64,000 nucleotides of DNA from Rothia aeria. GTDB lineage: Bacteria; Actinomycetota; Actinomycetes; Actinomycetales; Micrococcaceae. Below the pieces are notes generated by a model. That model searched no databases and had not been told where the DNA came from. It saw only the letters and a program-made list of their open reading frames with translations. The translations under genes were made by a program, and so were the position numbers. Below, piece by piece: positions 50,986 through 58,921 of the stretch. Positions within the stretch are counted from its first letter, which is position 1. Each line of letters begins with the position of its first letter. The stretch lies in the NCBI GenBank assembly GCA_002355935.1, contig AP017895.1, positions 496,001-560,000 of the forward strand, given 5' to 3'.

Positions 50986-51819
50986 ATGATTAGACTAATC
51001 GCCAGCGACCTTGACGGCACACTCATTGGGAAGGATTTCCGGTTCCGCCCCCGCACCCTGCACGCCCTTCAGGCTGCGCGGGCGGCGGGCATCCAGATCG
51101 TGTTCGTGACCGGGCGCCCCAGCCGCTGGCTCACACCCATTAGGGAACAAACCGATTTCGACTCCTACGCCATCTGCTCGAATGGGGCGGTCATCTATCA
51201 CCTGGGGGCTGACGAGGTGGAAGCTGTGAACGGGGCCCCGGCGCACGCTATCCGCAGCGCCCACGAGCTGCTGCAGCCGGTTTTTCCCAACGCCACATAT
51301 ACCCTTGAAACCGTCGATACCGTCTACATTCAGGGCCCGTATGAGGGCGGGGAAGTGCTTGAGGGTGCGCGCGTGGTGGAGCAGCATCTGCTGGGCGTGC
51401 TAGACGGGTTTGCGGGGGAGCAGGTGATTAAATATTTGGTGCACGTGCCCGGCATGGACCCAGATATTCTGCAGGCGCGCGTGGCGCAGACCGTGGGCGA
51501 GCTGGTGTCGGTCACGCGCGGGGTTGTGGGTGAGCCGCTGATTGAGATGGGCTCGAAGACCGTGAATAAGGGGTACACTCTCGCCCAGTTTGCCGCACGG
51601 CACGGTATTGAGGCGCACGAGGTGATGGCCTTCGGCGATATGCCGAACGACGCCGAGATGCTGTGCTGGGCGGGCCGCGGGTATGCGATGGCATCCGGGC
51701 AGCCCGCACTGATTGAGAAGGTGGGGCGCACCTGCCCGCCCTTCGGGGAAGACGGCGTGGCGCAGGTGATCGAGGCAATGCTTCAGGAACACGAAGAGGC
51801 AGAGCCCCGAACGGTGTAG
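50986..51819 (+). CDS. Cof-type HAD phosphatase
   Basis: A 277-residue HAD-IIB hydrolase for sugar phosphates or similar. Motif I is IASDLDGTLIGKD (nucleophile Asp8), motif II IVFVTGRPS, motif III Lys in SKTVNKGYTL and motif IV AFGDMPNDAEML. A Cof cap domain lies between. It starts only 10 nt after the PEBP gene. Confidence 0.88.
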   Translation: MIRLIASDLDGTLIGKDFRFRPRTLHALQAARAAGIQIVFVTGRPSRWLTPIREQTDFDSYAICSNGAVIYHLGADEVEAVNGAPAHAIRSAHELLQPVFPNATYTLETVDTVYIQGPYEGGEVLEGARVVEQHLLGVLDGFAGEQVIKYLVHVPGMDPDILQARVAQTVGELVSVTRGVVGEPLIEMGSKTVNKGYTLAQFAARHGIEAHEVMAFGDMPNDAEMLCWAGRGYAMASGQPALIEKVGRTCPPFGEDGVAQVIEAMLQEHEEAEPRTV

Positions 51820-51845
51820 CCTTCGCGCGGCTGCGCGCCGTGCGG

Positions 51846-51918
51846 TCTCATCCAAATCCTCATCTAAATTTTGCCTCTCATCTAAAATTTTTGGATGAGA
51901 GACAAAAATTTAGATGAG
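51846..51918 (+). terminator. Compound hairpin with two exclusive foldings
   Basis: CTCATCTAAATTTTGCC... (51859-51882) pairs nearly perfectly with 51894-51918. TCTCATCCAAA (51846-51856) instead pairs exactly with TTTGGATGAGA (51890-51900), which competes for the same bases. Three direct copies of CTCATC(C/T)AAA are present. It follows the HAD gene and probably ends it. Confidence 0.55.
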
Positions 51919-51963
51919 GGAATCCCCGAGAGTGCGTACTGGGCATAAAACTTTCATCTATAT

Positions 51964-52012
51964 AGAAATAATTCTTTCTATTATCACCTATAAGAGAAAT
52001 AGTTCTTTCTAT
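51964..52012 (+). promoter_or_regulatory. Paired operator-like repeats before an HTH gene
   Basis: Two direct copies of AGAAATARTTCTTTCTAT lie at 51964-51981 and 51995-52012. They differ at one base and are offset by 31 bp, about three helical turns. Each contains the inverted motif AGAAA/TTTCT. They end 18 bp before the HTH gene and are good candidates for autoregulatory sites. Confidence 0.55.
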
Positions 52013-52029
52013 ATGAGGGTATAAAGATT

Positions 52030-52344
52030 ATGGCGTATATTCCCACCAAGGTGCGCCGGGCCGCGCGGACGATAGGCGAGCAGCTGCGCATCCAACGTAA
52101 ACTGATGGGTCTGACCGCGCAGATGGTTGCGGAGCGTGCAGACATTACGACCGTGACCCTGCGGCGCATTGAGCAGGGCGAATCGGTGCGTACCGACGTG
52201 CTTTTTCGTGTGCTGCGGGTGCTTGGCATGCTGGATGCGGTCGTCACCGCTACCGACCCGTACCTCACGGATGTTGGCCGCCTGCGTGCCGGTGAAAAAC
52301 TCCCCAAGTCGGTGCGCATCCCCAAAAGCGAAATGGGCTGGTAA
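52030..52344 (+). CDS. XRE/HipB-like helix-turn-helix protein
   Basis: A 104-residue DNA-binding protein with the HTH at about residues 14-65 (TIGEQLRIQRKLMGLTAQMV, ERADITTVTLRRIEQGESV). The layout, with a short C-terminal region LRAGEKLPKSVRIPK, resembles HipB-type antitoxins, but no HipA kinase follows. GAGGGT lies about ten bases before the ATG. It probably represses itself through the paired repeats upstream. Confidence 0.75.
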   Translation: MAYIPTKVRRAARTIGEQLRIQRKLMGLTAQMVAERADITTVTLRRIEQGESVRTDVLFRVLRVLGMLDAVVTATDPYLTDVGRLRAGEKLPKSVRIPKSEMGW

Positions 52345-52423
52345 CTATGAGTGAAACAGTTAATTAACTGAATTTATAGTGCTGTTGCGCATTTATCAAT
52401 GCCCAAGAGCTGACCCGTCACAT

Positions 52424-52612
52424 CTAGCGGTTTTGCTGATTATCTTCTGTGCCGTTCCCTTTAAAGATAGTGAACAATTTGGGGAAAACGATCAGCATGA
52501 TGATGAGGATTATTGGAACCGTTATATATTCGATTTTCATGTGCCGATCCAACACGTCCACACCGAAGGTGATAATCAGAAAGACCATAAGGTAGTTCGA
52601 TTTTGTCTTCAT
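52424..52612 (-). CDS. Small membrane protein, low-GC
   Basis: A 62-residue protein, MKTKSNYLMVFLIITFGVDV..., with two hydrophobic helices (about residues 8-20 and 28-50) and a polar end GNGTEDNQQNR. AGGAAAG precedes the ATG closely. Base composition is lower in GC than its surroundings, matching the toxin-antitoxin island. No family recognised. Confidence 0.45.
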   Translation of the reverse strand: MKTKSNYLMVFLIITFGVDVLDRHMKIEYITVPIILIIMLIVFPKLFTIFKGNGTEDNQQNR

Positions 52613-52635
52613 CTTTCCTGCTCTAACATTGCCGA

Positions 52636-52691
52636 GTGCAAGAATTCTTGCACCCTATCAGCTTTATAAAGCTATATAAAGCTGATAGGGT
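52636..52691. promoter_or_regulatory. Adjacent palindromes upstream of toxin-antitoxin operon
   Basis: GTGCAAGAATTCTTGCAC at 52636-52653 is an exact 18-bp palindrome. It touches a second inverted repeat, ACCCTATCAGCTTTA (52652-52666) with TAAAGCTGATAGGGT (52677-52691), 15 bp per arm. The centre contains TATAAA-like sequence suited to a -10. It lies 27 bp before the antitoxin ATG, where autorepressor sites of such operons are expected. Confidence 0.6.
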
Positions 52692-52717
52692 GGTGTGTAT
52701 AAGGGAAGGAGCGCATC

Positions 52718-53260
52718 ATGCCTAAGAGTTTAGCGACCGAAGAGTTCATCACAGGTGTTCTGCACGATACTGAGCGGCGCATCCGTGAACAGATCGATCG
52801 GGGTGAAATCACTCCCACTGCCGAGTCTATGCAGGAGCTCTCGAACGCGCTCTCGCATACGGTTGAGGTGCGCAAGGGCGCGCGGGGGTCTGGGAAATAT
52901 ATTGGCAAGGTGAAAGATAGCCGCAGCACCCGCGAATACCTTGGCGGCATCAGTCTGCAGGCCCTCAACGATAGGGTGCGCAAGAACAATATTCTGCGCC
53001 TCAAAAACAAGGCGGGGCGTAACGGATATCCGGTTTTTCAGTTCAAAGACGGGGCAGTGGATCCGCAGGTTCGGCAGATTATTAAAACCCTATTAGACGG
53101 AAAACTGACTGAGTGGGAAGTTGCTTTTTGGCTCGCTGTACCGTCGAATTTCTTTGATGGCCGCCCCGCAGTTGAGTACATGAAGGATTCGGAAGAGAAC
53201 TTCAAGTTTGTGCTGGCATGTGCAGTTCAGGATGCTGCTGACCGGAGGGCAAACTACTGA
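52718..53260 (+). CDS. Antitoxin of RES-type toxin system
   Basis: A 180-residue protein with a helical, charged N-terminal half and a C-terminal domain, [19 protein letters not shown] then [15 protein letters not shown], that matches the Xre/MbcA/ParS antitoxin pattern (helix, WL..P, GrP.e.m). GGAAGGAG precedes the ATG. Its TGA overlaps the toxin ATG (TGATG), as expected of a coupled antitoxin-toxin operon. It should bind the toxin and the palindromes upstream. Confidence 0.7.
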   Translation: MPKSLATEEFITGVLHDTERRIREQIDRGEITPTAESMQELSNALSHTVEVRKGARGSGKYIGKVKDSRSTREYLGGISLQALNDRVRKNNILRLKNKAGRNGYPVFQFKDGAVDPQVRQIIKTLLDGKLTEWEVAFWLAVPSNFFDGRPAVEYMKDSEENFKFVLACAVQDAADRRANY

Positions 53261-53908
53261 TGCCAACAGAACGTCATGAATCAACCCTGCTCCCACCGAA
53301 TCGTCCCTTAGATCTCTCTGGGATTCCTGCAATTTCAGTAGGGTACGGGGGTGAAGAACCTGGCACATGGTACCGGTCGTATCAAAAATATGTAGATGAT
53401 ACTGAACGAGATTGTCGATATTTTTCTCCCGAAAGGGGCAGATTCGATCTTAATATGCCTAACGGGACGCTTAATCTTGCAAGTACTCCTGAGGCTGCAC
53501 TTCGAGAACGCTTAGGTCCTCGACTTATTGGTCTTATAGCGCTCCCCATGAACAGGTTCGACGGCGTTTATGTGGCTCGTGTTCAGCTCCCGCGTGTGTT
53601 TAAAGTTGCTGATTTTCGTCAAGCATTTGGTGGCTTTGCGCCCGGGGATATTTCTTCTGCGTTGTCCCACGCTGAGGGCTATTCTGTTACTCAACAGTGG
53701 GCAGAAGCGGTTCGGGAAGCAGGGTTAGAGGGATTATTGCACGTTCTAGGTTCAGCAGTGGAAGTGCTCTATACCTTTTGGAGCCAGTGGCGAAAACCGG
53801 GAGTTTGGCAGCATCGGCGGCGAAGAGACAGCACTCAGCGTAGCGCGCGCTATACCCTTCTTCCCTGAGATCGTGAGTGTTGAAGAGGAAGAGTTCGAAT
53901 TCGAGTAA
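53260..53908 (+). CDS. RES-domain toxin (one frameshift)
   Basis: About 215 residues. RES-domain toxins break down NAD+ and arrest growth. The namesake residues can be placed as Arg in GTWYRSYQKY, Ser in NLASTPEAAL and Glu in AALRERLG. The raw frame ends in a basic string at 53868. Removing one T from TTTT 53777-53780 gives LYTFGASGENREFGSIGGEE and an acidic end EEEEFEFE at 53908, a better fit. This is the only site in the window that needs a base removed and not added; a genuine toxin-inactivating insertion is therefore possible here. Confidence 0.65.
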
Positions 53909-53946
53909 TGAGTACGGGCTGCATCTTCATACTCATATGACATCTA

Positions 53947-53992
53947 AAAATGCCTTGGCGCACATAGCGTGTTATGTGCGCCAAGGCATTTT
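53947..53992. terminator. Bidirectional terminator
   Basis: AAAATGCCTTGGCGCACATA (53947-53966) and its exact reverse complement (53973-53992) form a 20-bp stem with a 6-nt loop and A/T tracts on both sides. It separates the toxin gene (+) from the uracil permease gene (-). Confidence 0.9.
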
Positions 53993-54022
53993 GGCGTCCT
54001 CGGAAGGAAAACTTTTGCCGGT

Positions 54023-55357
54023 CTAGTGTCCTAGCTCGTCGTGGTCCTTGTCGGTAAAGGGGTCGAGCGGATCGCCTGCAGCCTTCGTGCGTTTGGCGAT
54101 GAACGTCATCAGGTGGAACACAATCAGGGTCGCTGCCGTACCGAGTGCAATACCCGCGAACGACAAGCCTGAGAATTCCCAGGTGTAATCCGCAATGCCC
54201 ACAATCAGTGCCACAGCTGCGGTCGTCAGGTTAATCTGGTTTGAGAAATCCACGCGGTTTTCGCTCCAAATGCGCACGCCGAGCATCCCGATCATGCCGT
54301 ACAGCACGGTTGCGGCACCTCCAAGAACACCCGCCGGAACGGTCGCAATCGCCGCGCCGAAAGCCGGGAAAAGCGAGAGAGCGATCGCGAAAATCGCAGC
54401 CACCCAGTATGCCGCCGTCGAATACACCTTGGTTGCCGCCATGACACCGATATTCTCGGCGTAGGTGGTCGTACCGGAACCGCCGCCAAAACCGGCGACG
54501 GTGGTCGCCAGACCGTCCGCCATGAGAGCGCGACCCGAGTAGTTATCCAGGTTCTCGCCCGTCATGAGCGCTACCGACTTCACGTGCCCAATATTCTCGG
54601 CAACCAGCACCAGAATCACGGGGATAAACAGCCCGGCAAGCTCCCAGTGGAACTCGGGGTTCTGAAAATGCGGCAGGCCGATAATGCCCTGCTGCTGCAC
54701 GGTCTGCTCGATGGTCGAGAAGTCTACCTCGCCCCGCACAACCGCAGTCACATACCCGATGATCACGCCCAATAGAATCGAGAGGCGGCCAATAATACCC
54801 TTGAACAGCACCGAAATCAGGATAATCGAGATAAGGGTTACGAGCGCGGTGATGGGCGCCTTCATGAAGTTTGCTTTCGCGCTCGGTGCCAGGTTGAAGC
54901 CGATGAGCGCCACGATCGCGCCGGTTACCACGGGCGGCATGAGTTTCGTCAGCCAGCCGGTACCCGCAAACTGCACAATAACGCCCACCAAGAAGAGCGA
55001 CAGACCCGCCATGACGATACCGCCGAGCGCACCCGCCGGACCGTGCTGGTTTGTCGCCGCCGCTAGGGGTGCGATAAACGCAAAGGAAGAGCCTAGATAA
55101 GAAGGCACACGCCCGCGCGTGATCAGCAGGAATAAGACGGTGCCCAGGCCCGAGAAGAACAGCGTGGTTGCGGGTGGGAACCCGGTCAGCAGCGGTACGA
55201 GGAAGGTTGCGCCGAACATCGCCACCACATGCTGGGCGCCGATGCCGATCGTAATAGGCCAGGCGAGGCGTTCGCTCGGTGCCACGACCGAGCCGGGTTT
55301 AATGCTTCTGCCGTCGCCGTGCAGACGCCAGCCGAAACCGGATTTCTGTGTGCTCAT
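54023..55357 (-). CDS. uraA: Uracil/nucleobase permease, NCS2 family
   Basis: A 444-residue proton-coupled nucleobase symporter with about fourteen helices. Landmarks are IGAQHVVAMFGATFLVP near residue 40, GEDVDFST-type loop, the Glu in VAENIGHVKSV and the family signature GGSGTTTYAENIGVMA. ATG 55357 was chosen because the protein N terminus MSTQKSGFGWRLHG fits and GGAG lies upstream; further upstream the frame belongs to the acyl-CoA dehydrogenase gene. Uracil is the likeliest substrate. Confidence 0.85.
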   Translation of the reverse strand: MSTQKSGFGWRLHGDGRSIKPGSVVAPSERLAWPITIGIGAQHVVAMFGATFLVPLLTGFPPATTLFFSGLGTVLFLLITRGRVPSYLGSSFAFIAPLAAATNQHGPAGALGGIVMAGLSLFLVGVIVQFAGTGWLTKLMPPVVTGAIVALIGFNLAPSAKANFMKAPITALVTLISIILISVLFKGIIGRLSILLGVIIGYVTAVVRGEVDFSTIEQTVQQQGIIGLPHFQNPEFHWELAGLFIPVILVLVAENIGHVKSVALMTGENLDNYSGRALMADGLATTVAGFGGGSGTTTYAENIGVMAATKVYSTAAYWVAAIFAIALSLFPAFGAAIATVPAGVLGGAATVLYGMIGMLGVRIWSENRVDFSNQINLTTAAVALIVGIADYTWEFSGLSFAGIALGTAATLIVFHLMTFIAKRTKAAGDPLDPFTDKDHDELGH

Positions 55358-55434
55358 GGGATGCGATCTCCAGGTGAAGGTGAGGATAAAATTCCCAGTA
55401 ATTCTACACCCGTTGAGCCTGGTGTGCGCGTTGT

Positions 55435-55499
55435 AAAAAGGCTCTTTATGTGAATAAAGCGTTAGAAAATCTGCTTTATTCGCATAAAGAGCCTTTATT
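55435..55499 (-). terminator. Long hairpin terminator, member of a dispersed hairpin family
   Basis: Arms 55435-55460 and 55473-55499 (AAAAAGGCTCTTTATG... with ...CATAAAGAGCC) form a stem with a T/G wobble just after CTTTATG. It ends the minus-strand acyl-CoA dehydrogenase transcript and closely matches the reverse complement of 9587-9650 with compensatory stem changes. Confidence 0.75.
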
Positions 55500-55517
55500 A
55501 GCGGGGAGGGGAAGCCA

Positions 55518-56598
55518 CTACAGTGCCGCCTGCAAACCCTCCGGGTGGTCATGCTTCGCCAGTTCGTACCGCAGGTGCCCCTCGGTTGGCGACTGCACCG
55601 GCAGGAACGTGACCTCACGCACTCGGCGTGCCGTGGGTGAGCCTGCCACGTACCCGGCCCCGCCCACGGTTTGCAGCTCACAATGGGTTGCCGCCGTCGC
55701 CAGGTGCGAAACATCCAAACGCAGCTGCAGCAAGTCACGTTTTTGGGCGTTCTCAGGTTCAGCTGCTAGACGCAGCAGAGTGTCCCGCAGGGTACGGTAC
55801 GTACCGAGAAGCCCCTCAAACTCCTGTTTAAAGATGCCGCCCGACACCTGAAGATGCTCCGCCGCACTCTGTAACGCCCCGGCGGCAAGACCCAGGCAGA
55901 ACGCGGACTGCACCAGCAAGAACGGTGCGGTTATTTTCGCTAAGAACCCCGCAAAGTCCTTGGTCAGGATATCCTCGGTCGGCACAAAACATCCTCAAAA
56001 ATGATCGTGCCAGACTCGGTTCCGTTGAGCGCCAGCAGGTTACGATGGTAGGCAACCTTCAGCCCGGAGTATCTTGGCGAACCGTCACAATATACCGGTT
56101 CGGATGCCCCTCCTGCGCATTCTGCACCGCCACCGGCAGCACAATCACACCATTCGGGTACAGGTTAGAAGCCCACGACACCGTGCCGTTAAGCTTCACA
56201 CCGCCTTCTACCAGGGTGCCCAGTACCTTGATCGGGCCGATACCTGCGGCCTCTTTATAGGCGGCGGCCATTGCGGTGGTGCCGCTTGTGGTGGCCTCAG
56301 CCAAACCCTCGGGCAGCTCACGGTTCACCGCATCAAAGAACGCAATCGTGGAACGATGCGCCCACAGCGAGAACCCGGTGGAGGCATCCTGCGAGGCAAG
56401 ATCATACGCCACCGCAGCCTGCGGTACGAGGGAGCCGGTGCGTCCCAGAGTCAGCAGACCATCCTTCGCGATCTCGCGCAGATTCTCAAATGGGGAACGC
56501 TCACCGGCATCGACGGCATCTGCGTGTTCGGCGGCAAGGGCAAGCACGCGCTCACGTTCGGGATAGCTGTGGAGAGGCTCAATCGTCACATTAGACAT
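55518..56598 (-). CDS. Acyl-CoA dehydrogenase family protein (two frameshifts)
   Basis: About 360 residues with the flavin-dependent ACAD fold. One base added at the run 56063-56065 and one at AAAA 55986-55989 (both plus-strand coordinates) rejoins VRQDTPGLKVAYHRNLLALNGTES and TIIFEDVFVPTEDIL. The N-terminal half has ASQDASTGFSLWAHRSTIAFF and SGTTAMAAAYK, the C-terminal half the helical bundle ending TVGGAGYVAGSP, resembling flavin-dependent monooxygenase-like ACADs. A true acyl-CoA substrate is not certain. It is preceded by a DUF4242 gene with a short gap, so the two are likely an operon. Confidence 0.7.
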
Positions 56599-56616
56599 AG
56601 CAGGCTCCTTGCACGT

Positions 56617-57141
56617 TTATGCGTGTAGCTTGAACAGGCGGTCGATGGGGGTGCTCACGGCTTCGCGGGCGCGCACCACCGCATCCTCATCGGGTGCGTC
56701 GTAGAAGCACAGGCATTTGGCGGTATCCTCACGCACATAGGTGCGCAGGAAGGAAACCTCGGGTACCTCGGCGTACTTGGGTGCGTTCGCCTTCTTACGG
56801 GTCAGGTACTGCTCCATCGTGATTTCGGCGGGAATATCCCACTCGACCAGGTAGTCTGCATCTTTCTTGAGTTTCTTGATGTCGTCGAGTTCTGCGCCCA
56901 CCAAGCGAACCTCGTCGGGACCAACCACGGATGCGCGCTCGCCAATAGCCGCGGTGAGGGCGGGTGCGAACGCGGTGTTTTCAGATTCGATGATGGCGAA
57001 GATCAGCTTGTGATCGGCGGAAACCTGGGTTTCGATGAGCTCCGCGCCTTCGCTTAGGGAGTTGGAAACGGTTTCGATGAGCGCGGTTGCCTCATCCTTT
57101 GAGGCGGTCGTGGGGGTCAGCTCGATCAGGTACAGTGCCAT
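56617..57141 (-). CDS. DUF4242 domain protein
   Basis: A 174-residue protein. The start ATG 57141 has AAGGAG nine bases upstream. It appears to contain two ferredoxin-like halves: an N-terminal one (ALYLIELTPTTASKDEATAL) and a C-terminal one with VSFLRTYVREDTAKCLCFYD and DEDAVVRAREAV that fits DUF4242, a family including a nickel-binding Streptomyces protein. Metal binding here is unproven. It lies 18 nt before the acyl-CoA dehydrogenase-like gene. Confidence 0.7.
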   Translation of the reverse strand: MALYLIELTPTTASKDEATALIETVSNSLSEGAELIETQVSADHKLIFAIIESENTAFAPALTAAIGERASVVGPDEVRLVGAELDDIKKLKKDADYLVEWDIPAEITMEQYLTRKKANAPKYAEVPEVSFLRTYVREDTAKCLCFYDAPDEDAVVRAREAVSTPIDRLFKLHA

Positions 57142-57404
57142 GTCTGTTTTCTCCTTAGATAGAACGTTGTCTTTTACCCGCCTGTGCGGCGGGTCTGGCA
57201 TATACCCTAAACCGGTCGCGGGCACGGCACCTAATGTTTTTCGCTATAAGTCCTAAAACGAAGGTTTAAGAACTTTTAAAGCGTCACATGAGGTCACGAA
57301 TCTACATAAATCGTCATCTTGCCGGTGGCGGGAATATTCATCCGCCCCTGGTGTTCGGGGAAGGTTTTGGAGGGTAGCGGGTTAGGAGCACTGAGGAGCA
57401 GAAA

Positions 57405-57491
57405 CTGACTTTTGGTAGCGTAAACACCTGACTTTTGGTAGCGTAAACACCTGACTTTTGGTAGCGTAAACACCTGACTTTTGGTAGCGTA
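57405..57491 (+). repeat. 23-bp tandem repeat array upstream of an ATPase gene
   Basis: Three full units (57405-57427, 57428-57450, 57451-57473; each CTGACTTTTGGTAGCGTAAA + CAC) and a partial fourth (57474-57491) are identical in the shared part. The array ends five bases before the ATG of the ATPase gene, overlapping any promoter or leader. The period is about two helical turns, suited to side-by-side protein binding. The rest of the gap (57142-57404) holds no gene. Confidence 0.9.
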
Positions 57492-57496
57492 GGTGT

Positions 57497-58747
57497 ATGA
57501 GCTACTTGAAAAGAAGCCTAGATTTAGAGCTTGATGAGCTTTTCCCCTTCGTTCCTGCCATTGCAATTGATGGACCTAAAGCAGTTGGGAAAACTGTTAC
57601 TGCTCTCCGAAGGGCTGATCAAGTCTACTACCTCGATAACGCAGCGCAGAGAGAATTCCTACAGGCTGATTTCCTTCTTGCGTCGTTACCTTCTGGAACA
57701 GTTCTGTTGGATGAATGGCAACAGCTACCTGAAATCTGGAACTCAGTTCGCCGCAATGTAGATGAAGGAGCTCCCTCGAAACGTTTTCTCCTGACTGGTA
57801 GTGCTACTCCCGTTGACCAGAGCGGAACCCATAGTGGGGCGGGCAGGATTTTATCGGCTCGCATGCGGCCTCTAACGTTTTACGAGCGATACCGACCTTC
57901 AAATCCGGTTAGTCTCCGCAGTCTTTTGAAAGGCGAACAACCTGTTATAGAAGGCTCTACGGACGTATCGCTCAATGACTATGTGAAGGCCATCGTTGAA
58001 GGGGGTTTTCCCGCTACGTTAGGCCAGCCTGATAGGGTCTGCCGTGCCTACTTAGATGCTTATGTGCAACGTATTATCGATAGGGACATACCCGAGCTTG
58101 GGCGTTCTGTGCGATACCCCGAAACTTTAAAACGTTGGATGCAAGCGTATGCAGCTGCCTCATCTAGCACCGCATCGTATTCACGAATTTTAGATGCTAC
58201 AACGGCCGGGGATGGTGTACAGCCTGCTAAGACCACTACTAATTTGTATCGTAATTTCCTCACAAAACTGTGGATATTAGATCCAGTACCAGGATGGGCT
58301 CCCGCTAGCAACGAGTTTACTCGTCTTACAGTATCTCCCAAGCACCAGCTGGCTGATCCGGCCTTGGCTGCACGTCTTCTGCAGCTTTCGGCATCAACAC
58401 TGACCTCTTCACAGGGAGCGCATATGTTGGGGCCGCTCTTTGAGTCTTTGGTTACTCTCAGTGTGCGTGTTGCTGCGCAGGCTGCAGAGGCAACGGTGAG
58501 TCATCTGCGCACTAAGAACGGTGATCACGAAGTAGATTTGATTGTGCAGGGTCCCGAGGGGGAGGTCTTGGGCATAGAAGTGAAGCTGGCGCCAGTTATT
58601 ACCGACACTGACGTACGGCACCTGCTGTGGTTGCGGGATAAAACGCCCGATAGTGTTACAAACTTGGTGGTTATTACAACGGGAGCCCAGGTGTATCGGC
58701 GTGCGGATGGGGTGCTCGTTCTGCCCTTGTCCCTGCTGGCTGAATAG
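57497..58747 (+). CDS. AAA ATPase with DUF4143 C-terminal domain
   Basis: A 416-residue COG1373-type protein: N-terminal P-loop NTPase with Walker A GPKAVGKT (about residues 26-33), Walker B GTVLLDEWQQLP and sensor RFLLTGSATP, then a DUF4143 domain with a nuclease-like motif HEVDLIVQGPEGEVLGIEVKL. The PD-(D/E)xK-like residues suggest DNA or regulatory nucleic acid contact. ATG 57497 directly follows the 23-bp repeats with no spaced ribosome site, so a leaderless mRNA is likely. Codon use is less GC-rich than that of neighbours. These genes are often mobile orphans; function unknown. Confidence 0.85.
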   Translation: MSYLKRSLDLELDELFPFVPAIAIDGPKAVGKTVTALRRADQVYYLDNAAQREFLQADFLLASLPSGTVLLDEWQQLPEIWNSVRRNVDEGAPSKRFLLTGSATPVDQSGTHSGAGRILSARMRPLTFYERYRPSNPVSLRSLLKGEQPVIEGSTDVSLNDYVKAIVEGGFPATLGQPDRVCRAYLDAYVQRIIDRDIPELGRSVRYPETLKRWMQAYAAASSSTASYSRILDATTAGDGVQPAKTTTNLYRNFLTKLWILDPVPGWAPASNEFTRLTVSPKHQLADPALAARLLQLSASTLTSSQGAHMLGPLFESLVTLSVRVAAQAAEATVSHLRTKNGDHEVDLIVQGPEGEVLGIEVKLAPVITDTDVRHLLWLRDKTPDSVTNLVVITTGAQVYRRADGVLVLPLSLLAE

Positions 58748-58777
58748 CGTGCAGTAGCTTGCCTTAGTGAGAAATAA

Positions 58778-58823
58778 GGACTCTATGCTCTCAATAAGAG
58801 CCTTATTGAGAACATAGAGTTCC
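58778..58823. terminator. Long hairpin between convergent genes
   Basis: GGACTCTATGCTCTCAATAA (58778-58797) pairs with 58802-58823, with one bulge and a C/A mismatch just after CTCTATG. It separates the ATPase gene (+) from the peptide transporter gene (-). The position of the mismatch matches the hairpins at 9587 and 55435. Confidence 0.65.
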
Positions 58824-58921
58824 AGATTCTCATCAGCTGCCTGTACTTTCCTCATTTTTAGGGTATTCCCTTACGGTACAGATGGTGGAGCAGAATACGT
58901 CTGTGGCACCGAATGGGCGTT

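Noticed and set aside
57405-57491. Short CRISPR array
   Set aside because: Units are directly contiguous with no spacers and no cas genes are present.
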